DNA of 64,000 nucleotides from positions 62,001-126,000 of the forward strand of contig NZ_LIXZ01000003.1 of the NCBI RefSeq assembly GCF_001305855.1, written 5' to 3'. Below the pieces are notes generated by a model. The model did no database searches, was not told the DNA's origin, and was given only the letters and a program-made list of their open reading frames with translations. Source of the DNA: Rossellomorea vietnamensis (GTDB lineage Bacteria > Bacillota > Bacilli > Bacillales > Bacillaceae_B). Position numbers and translations under genes: made by a program. Below are positions 34,284-42,785 of the stretch, piece by piece (position 1 is the first letter of the stretch; each line of letters begins with the position of its first letter).

Positions 34284-34314
34284 AGAGGGACGGACCTATT
34301 ATAGGTCCGTCCCT
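34284..34314. repeat. Perfect GAGGGACGGACCT inverted repeat
   Basis: GAGGGACGGACCT (34284-34296) and AGGTCCGTCCCTC (34302-34314) with five bases between. It lies just after the repeat-protein gene and could stop transcription, but has no T run. Member of the dispersed family. Confidence 0.9.
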
Positions 34315-34440
34315 CAGTGTGAAGAATGAAAGGAGTGGCTTCACATAATGTATACTATGAGGGTTGTACTACTTGTGCTTGTACGATTGCCCATTTCTTT
34401 CAGTTCTTGTCCATAATCATCACTTTCATCTTGACACCTT

Positions 34441-34477
34441 AAAGCAGCTCGGCCCCCTCCGATGCTGTTTTTTTATG
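34441..34477 (+). terminator. Terminator-like hairpin ahead of the 75-residue protein gene
   Basis: Imperfect stem around CAGC-TCGG / CCGA-GCTG followed by seven Ts, about 50 nt before the next gene. Since no gene ends here, it could be an attenuator; TATACT at about 34351 might be the -10 of the attenuated transcript. Confidence 0.45.
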
Positions 34478-34525
34478 GATATTTTTAGAAGAAAAAGAAA
34501 CCCTACTAGTAAGGAAGGTGATAAC

Positions 34526-34753
34526 ATGAATGAGGAGCAATTAGAGGATTTGTTTCATTTTTATGGATATGAAGATTTGTACAAGCGGTTTAAGACTCCC
34601 CTTTATGTCACAGGGATCATGGATGATGCCGACGCCGGACTGATCGAGGATTTCTTTGAGAACTTCACATTCGATGGTCCTGTTTTATTCGACGAGTTCA
34701 GGTTCTGGTTCCAATACTATGAAGTATCCAAGCGGCCGCCGTTTACTTTTTAA
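34526..34753 (+). CDS. Small acidic protein of unknown function
   Basis: 75 residues, strongly acidic and rich in Phe and Tyr (EDLFHFYGYEDLYKRF, then LFDEFRFWFQYY), no cysteine, no membrane helix. ATG at 34526 follows AAGGAAGGTG with 5-6 nt spacing. It ends in the shared terminator with nos. I do not recognise it; the composition suggests a protein-binding or inhibitor-like small protein, which is speculation. Confidence 0.72.
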   Translation: MNEEQLEDLFHFYGYEDLYKRFKTPLYVTGIMDDADAGLIEDFFENFTFDGPVLFDEFRFWFQYYEVSKRPPFTF

Positions 34754-34756
34754 CTT

Positions 34757-34800
34757 GAAAAAAGCTGTTTTCTGTACAGGACAGAAAACAGCTTCTTTTA
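34757..34800. terminator. Bidirectional terminator
   Basis: Fourteen-bp stem AAGCTGTTTTCTGT / ACAGAAAACAGCTT with T-rich flanks on both sides, between convergent genes. Confidence 0.92.
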
Positions 34801-35877
34801 GTATGGTTTAGGTTGATAAAAGTAATTGGTCGAATTCCACGTGTTATTGAACTCTTTATGGAAAATATGAGTCGCTGCCGGAGAAACGGGCGGGATCAAC
34901 CACGTCCAGTCTCCGGTTACCTCGCGATCCGCACTCTTCTCATTTTCTTCAAAAAGCCGGAACTGCTGGGCAGCCGTATGATGGTCCACGATGCTTACCC
35001 CGTCTTCTTTAAAAGAATGAAGCACGGCAATGTTCAATTCGATCAGCGCCTTATCCTTCCACAAGGTGGCCGCTCTTGTAGTATCCAATCCCATGCAGCT
35101 CGCCACTTTCGGGATCAAATTGTAGCGGTTCTCATCAGCGAGATTCCGGGCACCGATTTCTGTCTCCATATACCAGCCGTTGAACGGTGCCGCCTTGTAT
35201 GAGATCCCGCCGATCTTCAATTCCATATCCGAAATGATCGGGACACCGTACCACTTCAGCCCAAGGTCCCCGAACCAATCGAATTCAGGGTGACGAAGAG
35301 GCACCTGCAAGGCAAGATGCGGCTCGACCTCTCTCATCTCTGGAGGTTGATCTCCGATTTGCACGACCAAGGGAAGAACATCAAAGTCCGTCCCTCCCCC
35401 CTGCCAGCCGAGCTCCCGGCATTTTTGAGTGAATTCGATGGAATGGGGGTCTCCTCTGTATTGACCATTTTCCACATAACCCGCATATCTGATCAGTTGG
35501 TGGTTCCATAACCGTATATCGGGCTTGTTCGGATGAGAGGGTCTGAACACCGTGATGGTCGGCCGGATCCTGCCTCCGTTCGATGCGTAATCCAAATGAC
35601 GCGAGAGGGCCTGGAACACTTCCTCTTCCGTCGAGGCTTCCCGTTCGTCAAACACAGACAATGAATTCCAGAACAGACGCCCGATGCAGCGATTGCTGTT
35701 TCTCCAAGCCATTTTCGCTCCGTGGACCAGTTCTTCGTTAGAATGTGTGTAGGTCCCTGCTTCAGAAAGCTCTTCTTCTATTTGTTGAAGGCGAAACATG
35801 ATGTCCGATTCGCTTTTATTCAGTTCCTGATAACACTGTGTAATAAAGGCTCTTGCCTCATCCATAATCGGTGTCAA
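34798..35877 (-). CDS. nos: Bacterial nitric oxide synthase oxygenase
   Basis: 359 residues, the size of bacterial NOS oxygenase domains (no attached reductase). The haem-thiolate cysteine is Cys64 in [11 protein letters not shown]; the arginine-binding region [11 protein letters not shown] carries the substrate glutamate; [16 protein letters not shown] and [11 protein letters not shown] are family blocks near the pterin/dimer region. It makes NO from arginine with electrons from unspecialised flavodoxins. A TTG at 35877 follows AGGGAAG by about 8 nt; an ATG four codons later lies farther away. The window also encodes NO defence (hmp, nsrR). B. subtilis yflM is the orthologue. Confidence 0.95.
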   Translation of the reverse strand: MTPIMDEARAFITQCYQELNKSESDIMFRLQQIEEELSEAGTYTHSNEELVHGAKMAWRNSNRCIGRLFWNSLSVFDEREASTEEEVFQALSRHLDYASNGGRIRPTITVFRPSHPNKPDIRLWNHQLIRYAGYVENGQYRGDPHSIEFTQKCRELGWQGGGTDFDVLPLVVQIGDQPPEMREVEPHLALQVPLRHPEFDWFGDLGLKWYGVPIISDMELKIGGISYKAAPFNGWYMETEIGARNLADENRYNLIPKVASCMGLDTTRAATLWKDKALIELNIAVLHSFKEDGVSIVDHHTAAQQFRLFEENEKSADREVTGDWTWLIPPVSPAATHIFHKEFNNTWNSTNYFYQPKPY

Positions 35878-35979
35878 TATAATCGCTTCCCTGCTAACTT
35901 ATTCAGCGCATACTGTACCTTGAAGTATATCATTTTCTTCTTGCCTCTAACCTTGGTACATTTGAACAACCGTTGAATT

Positions 35980-36495
35980 TTAGAGAGTCACCGCTTTTTC
36001 ATAGCATCGATATTCCTGGTGGCCCTCTGGTTTCGAAGTGAAATAGACAGAGCCGCGGTATTCATATCCGAGTTTCTCATAAAGGGAGTTTGCCCCCGTG
36101 TTTCGGGAACAGGCATCAAGCCGGATACTTTCATACCCTTTTTCCCCAGCCAGTTCCTCACACTTTTTCATGAATATCGTCCCCAATCCGTTTCCTTGCT
36201 GAAGAGGGTCAAGAAACAGGGCGTGGATCACCCATTCATTCCTGAGTTCCCACGGGACCTCCGACCACTCAGGTGACTGCCACTCGTTGAGAGTAGCGGA
36301 CCCCGCGACCTCCCCGTCCACCATCAATACATAAAGGTTCCCGTTGTCCATTTCTTCTTTAAAATAGTCCCTGCTTGGGTACTGGTCATTCCATTGCAGC
36401 AAACCTTTTTCATCAAGATCATGTTTACATCTGATATATACGTTCATGATAGTGTCAATCTGCTCTTTCGTTGCCTGTCTTAATTGTATGTCCAT
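35980..36495 (-). CDS. GNAT family N-acetyltransferase
   Basis: 171 residues with one GNAT fold. The beta4 strand VIHALFLDPLQQGNGLG contains the acetyl-CoA pyrophosphate loop (QQGNGLGT), and a late CSRNTGANSLYEKLGYEYRG helix-strand is typical. Acceptor unknown. ATG at 36495 follows GGGGAA. No clear operon partner; the oxidoreductase gene ahead of it on the same strand starts a separate unit about 80 bp away and may be co-transcribed. Confidence 0.88.
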   Translation of the reverse strand: MDIQLRQATKEQIDTIMNVYIRCKHDLDEKGLLQWNDQYPSRDYFKEEMDNGNLYVLMVDGEVAGSATLNEWQSPEWSEVPWELRNEWVIHALFLDPLQQGNGLGTIFMKKCEELAGEKGYESIRLDACSRNTGANSLYEKLGYEYRGSVYFTSKPEGHQEYRCYEKAVTL

Positions 36496-36571
36496 GTATT
36501 CCCCTGCTTATCGTTTAGTTTATGTACCTTTTTGTAGTGTTTGTTCAGAATATGGTCGTTATACGGACGGA

Positions 36572-37543
36572 TCATATTCCCTTCCGCTTCTCAGCGAGCC
36601 TCTTACCAGCTGAAATCCCCGATAAATAGGCACTCTCAAAACGCGTACGTCCAGCTCCATCATTCTCACGGAGAAAAGCATCCCCACATAGGATGATCCG
36701 TCCTTCTTCACCCATTTCCACGAAAGGAGTGCGTACCACAGTTTCTGCTTCTGCATACTTCCACCGTTTCAGCTGAGCTCCTGTCACCGCACTTCCTCTT
36801 TCAAGATAGTTCTCCGCCACCTTTTGGATTTCCCCTAAGATATCGTCATCCTCAAGCCTTTCGTTTCGCTTCGACCAGTCCCCTGTCATATACACACTCA
36901 CGGTAACAGTGGAGGAGATACCTTTCTTATAGTGATCCACCACCCGCTCCACACCGTCAGGAAGCTCTTCATCTAAGTGACCTGGTGACGGGATACGGCT
37001 TGCCCCGTCAAAAGTAAACATGCCGACAAAGCACGGGGCAAAAGAAATAGAGGGGGCGCGTAAACGTGAAGTGCCCGTAAGCAACTGTAGGGCCTGGGGT
37101 ACGGGAGCCGTCACTACGCAATGGCGGGTCAGGATCTTTTCTCCAGTTTCAAGTTCCACTTCCAGAGGTCCGTCCCTCCCGTCGCGAATGGAAGATACCC
37201 TGGTGTTCAGTTTGACAGGGATGGTTCCGGCCAGTTGTTTTGCGAGGGAGTTCATGCCGTCCGTGGATGTGTATCTGGGATAGGGAGAGCCAAACCAGCG
37301 TTTTACCCACCCTCCTTCGAGCCACTTCTCTACCTCCTCTTGCAGTTCCCGCGAACGGACCGTGAAGAATTGGGCTCCATGATCGGCTTTCCCATCCCCG
37401 ATCCGCCTTGTGGCCAGTCTGCCACCGACACTTCTACTCTTTTCCACTATGAGGATATCCTCTACCCCTTTTTTCATTAGTGTCCTGGCTGTCATGATAC
37501 CTGACAGTCCTCCTCCAATGATGATCACTTCTTTGGTTTCCAT
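36572..37543 (-). CDS. FAD/NAD(P)-dependent oxidoreductase, renalase-like
   Basis: 323 residues. FAD fingerprint EVIIIGGGLSGIMTARTL, then the renalase/amine-oxidase sequence SVGGRLATRR and DHGAQFFTVRS, and a C-terminal ILCGDAF motif. Relatives oxidise amines or aberrant dihydronicotinamides; substrate here is unknown. ATG at 37543 follows AAGGAGG. The coding sequence includes the exact 14-mer GAGGTCCGTCCCTC (37165-37178) that forms the arms of intergenic repeats, giving the residues GRDGPLE in the product. Confidence 0.82.
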   Translation of the reverse strand: METKEVIIIGGGLSGIMTARTLMKKGVEDILIVEKSRSVGGRLATRRIGDGKADHGAQFFTVRSRELQEEVEKWLEGGWVKRWFGSPYPRYTSTDGMNSLAKQLAGTIPVKLNTRVSSIRDGRDGPLEVELETGEKILTRHCVVTAPVPQALQLLTGTSRLRAPSISFAPCFVGMFTFDGASRIPSPGHLDEELPDGVERVVDHYKKGISSTVTVSVYMTGDWSKRNERLEDDDILGEIQKVAENYLERGSAVTGAQLKRWKYAEAETVVRTPFVEMGEEGRIILCGDAFLRENDGAGRTRFESAYLSGISAGKRLAEKRKGI

Positions 37544-37597
37544 GTTTTCTCATCCTCCTTTTGTTTTATTATACGAATTTCCCCTGAAAAATTGGAA

Positions 37598-37624
37598 GGG
37601 AGATGACTCCCTCCGTCATCTCCC
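37598..37624 (-). terminator. Possible terminator of the ABC-F gene
   Basis: GGGAGATGAC / GTCATCTCCC with a 7-nt loop just after the stop; on the minus strand it is followed by TTCCAATTTTT, a moderate U-tract. Confidence 0.6.
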
Positions 37625-37629
37625 TGTTC

Positions 37630-39504
37630 TTAAGCCAATAATTCTTCTAAGTCCTGATACATTTTGTTCCGTTCCTGTTCCTTCTGTTCTTTTTCCTTAT
37701 ACAACTCCTGAATGACATCCAGGTCTGGCTGCGCGAGAAGCTTCTCTTCAATCGCAAAGATCTCTTCTTCCACCTTTTCAAGCCCGGCTTCGATTTCTTC
37801 CATCGTTCTGGAAGGTTTCTCTGCGACTGCTTTTGGCCTCGTTTCCTTCACCACTTGCGCGACGGCCTCTTCCGGGGCTAGTTCAGGCAGCTTTTCCTTT
37901 GCCCAGCTGTATGGCCCGTCAAAGAAATAAAGCTCACCCCGATGGATCCAATAAGTTTTCTTAAACAATTTATTCAAAAAGTACCGATCATGGGATACTG
38001 CGAGGATCGTGCCTTTGAAATCTTCCAATGCATCTTCCAATACTTCTCTTGAATCTATGTCCAAATGATTCGTCGGTTCATCGAGGACAAGGAAGTTGAT
38101 GTCCTGGTGCATAAGCTGGGCAAGACGCAGCCTCATCTTTTCACCACCGCTCAGCTGCCCCACCTTCCGGAACACATTCGGTCCATAAAATAAGAATTTG
38201 GCAAGTATATGCCGGGCATCCCCTTCTGTTACAGGTACCTCTTCCCTGAAGGCATCAATCAACCGGACATTCGGGTCTGCAACCGTAAAGTGCTGGGAAA
38301 GATAGCCGAGCTTCACATTGCTTCCGATTTTCACCACGCCACTATCTGCTGATTCTTCCCTTAGAAGCATCTTGATGATCGTGGATTTCCCTGTGCCATT
38401 CTGACCGACGATGGCTGTGCGGTCCTTGAAGTGGACTTGGAGACTTGCACTTTCAAATAAAATCTTTTCCCCGTAGGCTTTTGAAACCTCCTCCATGGAA
38501 AATACGATTTTCCCGCTCCGGTCCGTTTCTTCAAATTCCAGTCCCATCTTCTTGCGGTCCAGGATCGGTCGCTTGATCTTCTCCATCCGTTCTAGTGCTC
38601 TTTCCATATTCCGCGCCCGCTTGTGCAGGGCCTCATTTGGGGGATTCGCTTGATTCGCCCATTCCCTCAGCCTTTTGATGGCCTCCTTCATCTTCTTGAT
38701 TTTCTTCTGCTGCTCCTGATACGCCTGGAACTCGATCATAAGACGCTCTTCTTTTTCTTTTACAAATCCGGAGTAGTTCGTATGGTAAATCGTCAGCTCT
38801 CCGTCCTCCAGGTCATATACCTTTGTAATGACGTGATCGAGGAAATAGCGGTCATGGGAAATGCAGACGACGGTCCCTTCATATTCTTTCAAAAAATCCT
38901 CAAGCCACTCAACCGCCCCGATATCCAGATGGTTCGTCGGTTCGTCAAGAAGCAGCAGGTCCGGCTTCTCCAAGAGAATCAGACCTAGACATAGCTTTGT
39001 CTGTTCCCCGCCGCTGCACGCATTGAAATCCTTCTCGATTAGTTCCCCAATGGCGAGGCCGTTCACGATCTTCGCAATATCGGACTCGATCTCATATCCT
39101 CCGGAAAGGGTGAATTGATCCTGAAGCTTTCCGTATTCTTCTAGTAACCGGGTGAGAGTATCCGGGTCCTCTTCATTCCCCATTTTGGTTTCCAGCTGGT
39201 TTAACCGGTGACCGACCTGAAGCAGTTCGGAAAACGCGGAACGCAAAACATCGATTCCTTTCGTACCTTCCTCATACTGTGGAATTTGAGCCAAATACCC
39301 TACCTTTGCTCCTTTTTTCAGATGAATGAGCCCCTTATCCGGAGCTTCCACCCCTGACAATAATTTAAAGATGGTCGTCTTCCCAGACCCGTTCCGCCCA
39401 ACGAGGCCAATCCGGGCTCTCTCGGGTATTTCAAAGCTTAAATCCTCAAATATTAAGTGACCACCAAACATTTTACTGAGTTCCTGTGCACTGGAAATAA
39501 TCAT
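37630..39504 (-). CDS. ABC-F ribosome-associated ATPase, probable ribosomal protection protein
   Basis: 624 residues, two ABC domains in tandem and no membrane segment. First domain: Walker A GRNGSGKT, signature SGGEQTK, Walker B LLLLDEPTNHLD. A charged helical linker (P-site tRNA interaction motif region, ~240-320) follows, then the second domain: Walker A GQNGTGKS, LSGGEKMRLRLA, FLVLDEPTNHLD. A C-terminal coiled coil (~540-624) ends the protein. ABC-F proteins bind the ribosomal E site; some dislodge antibiotics. The ~340-nt leader with a leader peptide and two terminators, typical of antibiotic-inducible ABC-F genes, favours a resistance function. ATG at 39504 follows GGAAGAGG. Confidence 0.9.
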   Translation of the reverse strand: MIISSAQELSKMFGGHLIFEDLSFEIPERARIGLVGRNGSGKTTIFKLLSGVEAPDKGLIHLKKGAKVGYLAQIPQYEEGTKGIDVLRSAFSELLQVGHRLNQLETKMGNEEDPDTLTRLLEEYGKLQDQFTLSGGYEIESDIAKIVNGLAIGELIEKDFNACSGGEQTKLCLGLILLEKPDLLLLDEPTNHLDIGAVEWLEDFLKEYEGTVVCISHDRYFLDHVITKVYDLEDGELTIYHTNYSGFVKEKEERLMIEFQAYQEQQKKIKKMKEAIKRLREWANQANPPNEALHKRARNMERALERMEKIKRPILDRKKMGLEFEETDRSGKIVFSMEEVSKAYGEKILFESASLQVHFKDRTAIVGQNGTGKSTIIKMLLREESADSGVVKIGSNVKLGYLSQHFTVADPNVRLIDAFREEVPVTEGDARHILAKFLFYGPNVFRKVGQLSGGEKMRLRLAQLMHQDINFLVLDEPTNHLDIDSREVLEDALEDFKGTILAVSHDRYFLNKLFKKTYWIHRGELYFFDGPYSWAKEKLPELAPEEAVAQVVKETRPKAVAEKPSRTMEEIEAGLEKVEEEIFAIEEKLLAQPDLDVIQELYKEKEQKEQERNKMYQDLEELLA

Positions 39505-39548
39505 TTTCCTCTTCCTTTCAAGTATCTATTTAGAGGTAAGAGGTTCAT

Positions 39549-39585
39549 AAAAAAAACCATAGGGGAGCAGAAGGCTCGCCCATGG
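39549..39585 (-). terminator. Leader terminator 2 of the ABC-F gene
   Basis: CCATGGGCGAGC / GCTCCCCTATGG on the minus strand (39585-39557) with a short loop and eight Ts (39556-39549). It is 45 nt before the ABC-F start and is not needed by any upstream gene, so it is regulatory. Confidence 0.85.
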
Positions 39586-39643
39586 CTTTCCAGAAATGCG
39601 GGACTTTACTACACCGCACTTCCCCTTTAATAAAAGAAGGGAC

Positions 39644-39671
39644 AAAAAAAGAGAGCGAAAACGCCCCCCTT
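39644..39671 (-). terminator. Leader terminator 1 of the ABC-F gene
   Basis: Stem AAGGGGGGCG / CGCTCTCTT (with G-U pairs) around TTTT and followed by seven Ts, located about 70 nt after the leader-peptide stop. Confidence 0.72.
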
Positions 39672-39739
39672 TTTCCGATTCTTTATAGAAAAGTGATTGG
39701 AATTGAGACCTCTTACCGTTCAGTATTCATATCTATTTG

Positions 39740-39844
39740 CTAAAAGGGCATACGTGTCCCCTTGAACGCAAATGCATGAAAAATTGCACGGCAAATGTAT
39801 ATATAGTCTAAATACTTCCCACGCAATCCTGCAGAACGATTCAT
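39740..39844 (-). CDS. Putative 34-residue leader peptide of the ABC-F attenuator
   Basis: ATG at 39844 follows AAGGGGGTGG (39861-39852) with about 7 nt spacing. The peptide begins MNRSAGLRGKYLDYIYIC and ends GTRMPF; the segment YLDYIYICRAIF is rich in bulky residues. It ends at TAG 39740, before the terminators. Its own ribosome site and start lie in the segment that can be masked by downstream pairing. Leader peptides in antibiotic-inducible genes sense stalled ribosomes; there is no obvious single-amino-acid run, so drug-induced stalling is the likelier signal. Confidence 0.65.
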   Translation of the reverse strand: MNRSAGLRGKYLDYIYICRAIFHAFAFKGTRMPF

Positions 39845-39923
39845 CTCAATTCCACCCCCTTCTTCATTACACGAATGTTGATACCATCATTATATAATTA
39901 TTCTGAAAGCCTTTGCAATGTGT

Positions 39924-41561
39924 TTATTCTTTTTTATACAAAATCCTGGATAGTACGAGTCCGATTACGCCGATGGGAATCAGGATCATGGCACGGATCG
40001 TAAAATCGAGGAACACGAGATCGGCAAGGAAGAATTTCAACAGAGCCAGGGCAAGGAAAATGATTCCCACCCACCGGTAGAACATGTCCTTCCTGCTTTC
40101 CCCATAAATGAGATACCCGATGGACAGCGCGGCAATCGCGACGGTGAAGGCTGTCGTCCGCGGGGTGTAATCCCAGCCGATCACGATGAACTCGGTCAAC
40201 CTCAGGATGAAGAACATCACGAGCCCTGTTAGAAAGACTTTCATCGTGGTTGGTGAAACATTCAAGAAAGAAGAGTCCTCTTTGTTAAAACGGGAGAACA
40301 AGTATACATAAGTAAAAGCAAAGATGAAAATCGGCAATTCCACACTGAAGAAATCTTCCGATGCGCTGGTCATCATGCCCAGGAAAGAAAACATCATTAA
40401 GAGAAACGAACCGGTAAGGCTGACATAGCTTTCCCTTCTCCCTGCAAGCCACAACAGGGCATTCGCTTCAATGGCCACCAGCACGAATCGCCAATCATAT
40501 TCAAACCATTCAAAGAGGAAGAGCAGCACATGTAGAAATCCTAGGACAAGCAGCACATCCTTCGTCCGCTTCTTCTCCTTTGGCTCAATGAAAGATACCC
40601 CGATATACACAGCAGCGAACGCCACATAGTAGAATAGAGGAATCTCTGCATAGATGTCATTCAACAATCCAAGAAGGATGAAGCTGCCTGTCACAAGGGC
40701 CGGTATCATCTCGGCGCTCACCCGTCCATCCCGGTTAAGGACGATCAGGAGCAGGATATACGCGTGCTGAATCGCAAATGGGATGAGGACGGTCAGCGTG
40801 ATTTCCCCGACGCCAAACGCCGCAAAGAAAAACAGTGAAAAATACAGTAAATAATAATGAATATTCCAGGCTATCCGGTACCTTTTCAACGTACTGAACG
40901 TCATCAATACGAAGAACAGTACCAGTTCATAGCCGTAAAACAGCCACTCATTCCGCTCATCCCCTGCGAAAATGAACGGAAACAGGTATGCACCAGCCCC
41001 GATCAAGCAAAGAATCAGTTGAGAACTGTGCTTATGAGATGCCCACAGGCCAACAGAAATGATTAGGATTAATAAAAGATTCGTGATGAGTCCCCCGATA
41101 TAACCGTATAGGATATTAGCTGAAAATAACGTAATGATCGCGAGGACGATGCTTCCCGAAAGAAGCGTGATGGATAATTTACGCTGATCCCGGCTGAACC
41201 TTTCACCAAGGGCATACATCACGACACTGATAACGCCACCCGTCAACACCCGGAGCCCCGGTGAGACCCATCCGTTTTGAGAAGCCGCCATGAATCCCCA
41301 AATGCTTCCTATTAATAGAACGAATAAGAAAACTTTCGGAAGCCAGCGTTCGACGGAGAAGTCAAAAGGTTCTTTTTCGATGATGGGCTGTGCAGATTCA
41401 GCAGGAACTGATTTTTCAGGTTCAGCGTAAACCTCTGCTTTTTGGATGACAGGTGACACGTTTTCACTTTTTGCGTGAATCAACTGCCGTTTCACGAGAT
41501 AAAGCTCTTTTTCAAGAAAGTTGATTTTTTGTTCCAACCTTTCCAGTTCTTCCTTTTCCAT
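39924..41561 (-). CDS. DUF2339 polytopic membrane protein
   Basis: 545 residues. An N-terminal coiled coil (residues 1-30, heptad-like EELERLEQKINFLEKEL) and a Pro/Glu linker precede about 16-18 hydrophobic helices packed closely with few soluble loops. The entry WLPKVFLFVLLIG and WGFMAASQNGWVSPGLRV near the first helix pair is characteristic of DUF2339. Function unknown. ATG at 41561 follows GGGGGGTGG. The gene stands alone between the ABC-F leader and a YitT gene. Confidence 0.82.
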   Translation of the reverse strand: MEKEELERLEQKINFLEKELYLVKRQLIHAKSENVSPVIQKAEVYAEPEKSVPAESAQPIIEKEPFDFSVERWLPKVFLFVLLIGSIWGFMAASQNGWVSPGLRVLTGGVISVVMYALGERFSRDQRKLSITLLSGSIVLAIITLFSANILYGYIGGLITNLLLILIISVGLWASHKHSSQLILCLIGAGAYLFPFIFAGDERNEWLFYGYELVLFFVLMTFSTLKRYRIAWNIHYYLLYFSLFFFAAFGVGEITLTVLIPFAIQHAYILLLIVLNRDGRVSAEMIPALVTGSFILLGLLNDIYAEIPLFYYVAFAAVYIGVSFIEPKEKKRTKDVLLVLGFLHVLLFLFEWFEYDWRFVLVAIEANALLWLAGRRESYVSLTGSFLLMMFSFLGMMTSASEDFFSVELPIFIFAFTYVYLFSRFNKEDSSFLNVSPTTMKVFLTGLVMFFILRLTEFIVIGWDYTPRTTAFTVAIAALSIGYLIYGESRKDMFYRWVGIIFLALALLKFFLADLVFLDFTIRAMILIPIGVIGLVLSRILYKKE

Positions 41562-41633
41562 ACTTCCACCCCCCTACTTCTATTTATACAGTAAGGATGG
41601 AATATTTTCCTATATTTTTTTGCAGTCACGATA

Positions 41634-41664
41634 AAAAAACTCCACCTTATAAGCAGGTGGAGTT
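41634..41664 (-). terminator. Terminator of the YitT-family gene
   Basis: AACTCCACC / GGTGGAGTT with a 9-nt loop and seven Ts on the minus strand. Confidence 0.9.
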
Positions 41665-41670
41665 TCGTTT

Positions 41671-42519
41671 CTATGCTAATCGTTTAAAGTTTTGCCCAAG
41701 GATTTCGTTCATCGTGTGAACCGTGATGAATGCACGATTATCGACCTGGGTGATGAAGCCTTTCAGCTTGGAGAAGTCCTTGCGTCCAAGGATGGTCGTG
41801 ATGACTTCTTTTTCATCGGACGTGAACGCTCCCGTCGCCGTATGGATCGTCGCCCCTTTTCCAAGCTCGTGCACAATGTACGACTTGATTTCATCACTGT
41901 AACGGCTGATGATCACAATCTCTTTATTGGAATTGAACTGCTGCAGTGCATAATCGATGACCAGTCCGTTCAGGATGACCCCGAAGAATGCATACATTCC
42001 GACTTGAGGTCCAAATAATACGGCTGAGGACATAGCGATTGATAAATCCGCCAGCAGCACGCCTCTGCCTACATCTATATTGAAATATTTATTAAAGATC
42101 AAAGCCACGATATCCGTTCCACCCGTTGATGCCTGCTGGTTGAACACAATCGCCATACCGATTGCGGCAATGCATTGACCGATGATCAATTGAATTAAGA
42201 TATCATCACTGAGTGGCGCGCTCATCGGAGCAAGTCTTTCTAATAACCAAACATAGAATGAAAGGGCGAAACTCGCGTAAATCGTTTTCGCACCGAAATT
42301 AAAGCCGAGAAAAATCACACCGACGATAAACAGAATGATATTGATGATAATCATGAACAGTCCAAGAGACAAGCCTGGAAATAGATCGTTCATGATGATC
42401 GACAACCCACTGACTCCTCCTGTCGCTAAATTATTAGGCGATAAGAAAAAATGGACATTCACAGACACAAGAAATGCCCCAAGATTCATCATTAAGAAGG
42501 AAAATATTCTTTGTCGCAT
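41671..42519 (-). CDS. YitT family membrane protein (DUF161/DUF2179)
   Basis: About 282 residues: five hydrophobic helices forming the YitT region (LSPNNLATGGVSGLSIIM and QQASTGGTDIVALIFNKY blocks) and a soluble C-terminal DUF2179 domain (TGAFTSDEKEVITTILGRKD, then ITQVDNRAFITVHTMNEI). Members are thought to be transporters or their regulators but are not well characterised. ATG at 42519 is 8 nt after AAGGAGG; the adjacent GTG at 42522 is the alternative. Confidence 0.9.
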   Translation of the reverse strand: MRQRIFSFLMMNLGAFLVSVNVHFFLSPNNLATGGVSGLSIIMNDLFPGLSLGLFMIIINIILFIVGVIFLGFNFGAKTIYASFALSFYVWLLERLAPMSAPLSDDILIQLIIGQCIAAIGMAIVFNQQASTGGTDIVALIFNKYFNIDVGRGVLLADLSIAMSSAVLFGPQVGMYAFFGVILNGLVIDYALQQFNSNKEIVIISRYSDEIKSYIVHELGKGATIHTATGAFTSDEKEVITTILGRKDFSKLKGFITQVDNRAFITVHTMNEILGQNFKRLA

Positions 42520-42747
42520 CACCGCAACCTCCTTTTTCTTTAAAATTTATTTTGGTTTTCCGTAAATAGTTGAACAACGGGATTATAAAGCCCATCAAGA
42601 CCCTTTGTAAAGGGAATCCGGTCAAAAAAATAAGGTTTAATAATTGTGAAAATTGGAAGGGTTTGCAGATGTGATGAGGACAAGGGTTAGGTTTAATGAC
42701 TGACTCTCAGGGTAAAGAGGGAATTTTAGGTTCACCGATACTGTAAC

Positions 42748-42780
42748 AAAAAAAAACGATTCCACTCAGGAATCGTTTTT
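42748..42780 (-). terminator. Terminator of queF
   Basis: AAAACGATTCC / GGAATCGTTTT with a 5-nt loop, followed by nine Ts on the minus strand. Confidence 0.92.
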
Positions 42781-42785
42781 ACACT

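Larger units (their letters stand above)
39505..39918 (-). promoter_or_regulatory. Attenuator leader of the ABC-F gene
   Basis: Promoter TTGCAA (39918-39913), 18-nt spacer, TATAAT (39894-39889). The RNA then carries a leader peptide (39844-39740), terminator 1 (39671-39644), a hairpin (39619-39588) and terminator 2 (39585-39549), all before the gene. A segment at 39698-39717 can pair in two ways: TCTCAATTCCA (39708-39698) with TGGAATTGAGA at the leader start (39854-39844), or GGTAAGAGGT (39717-39708) with ACCTCTTACC (39544-39535) beyond terminator 2. The two share base 39708 and are adjacent, so ribosome position on the leader peptide could choose between them. Confidence 0.8.
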
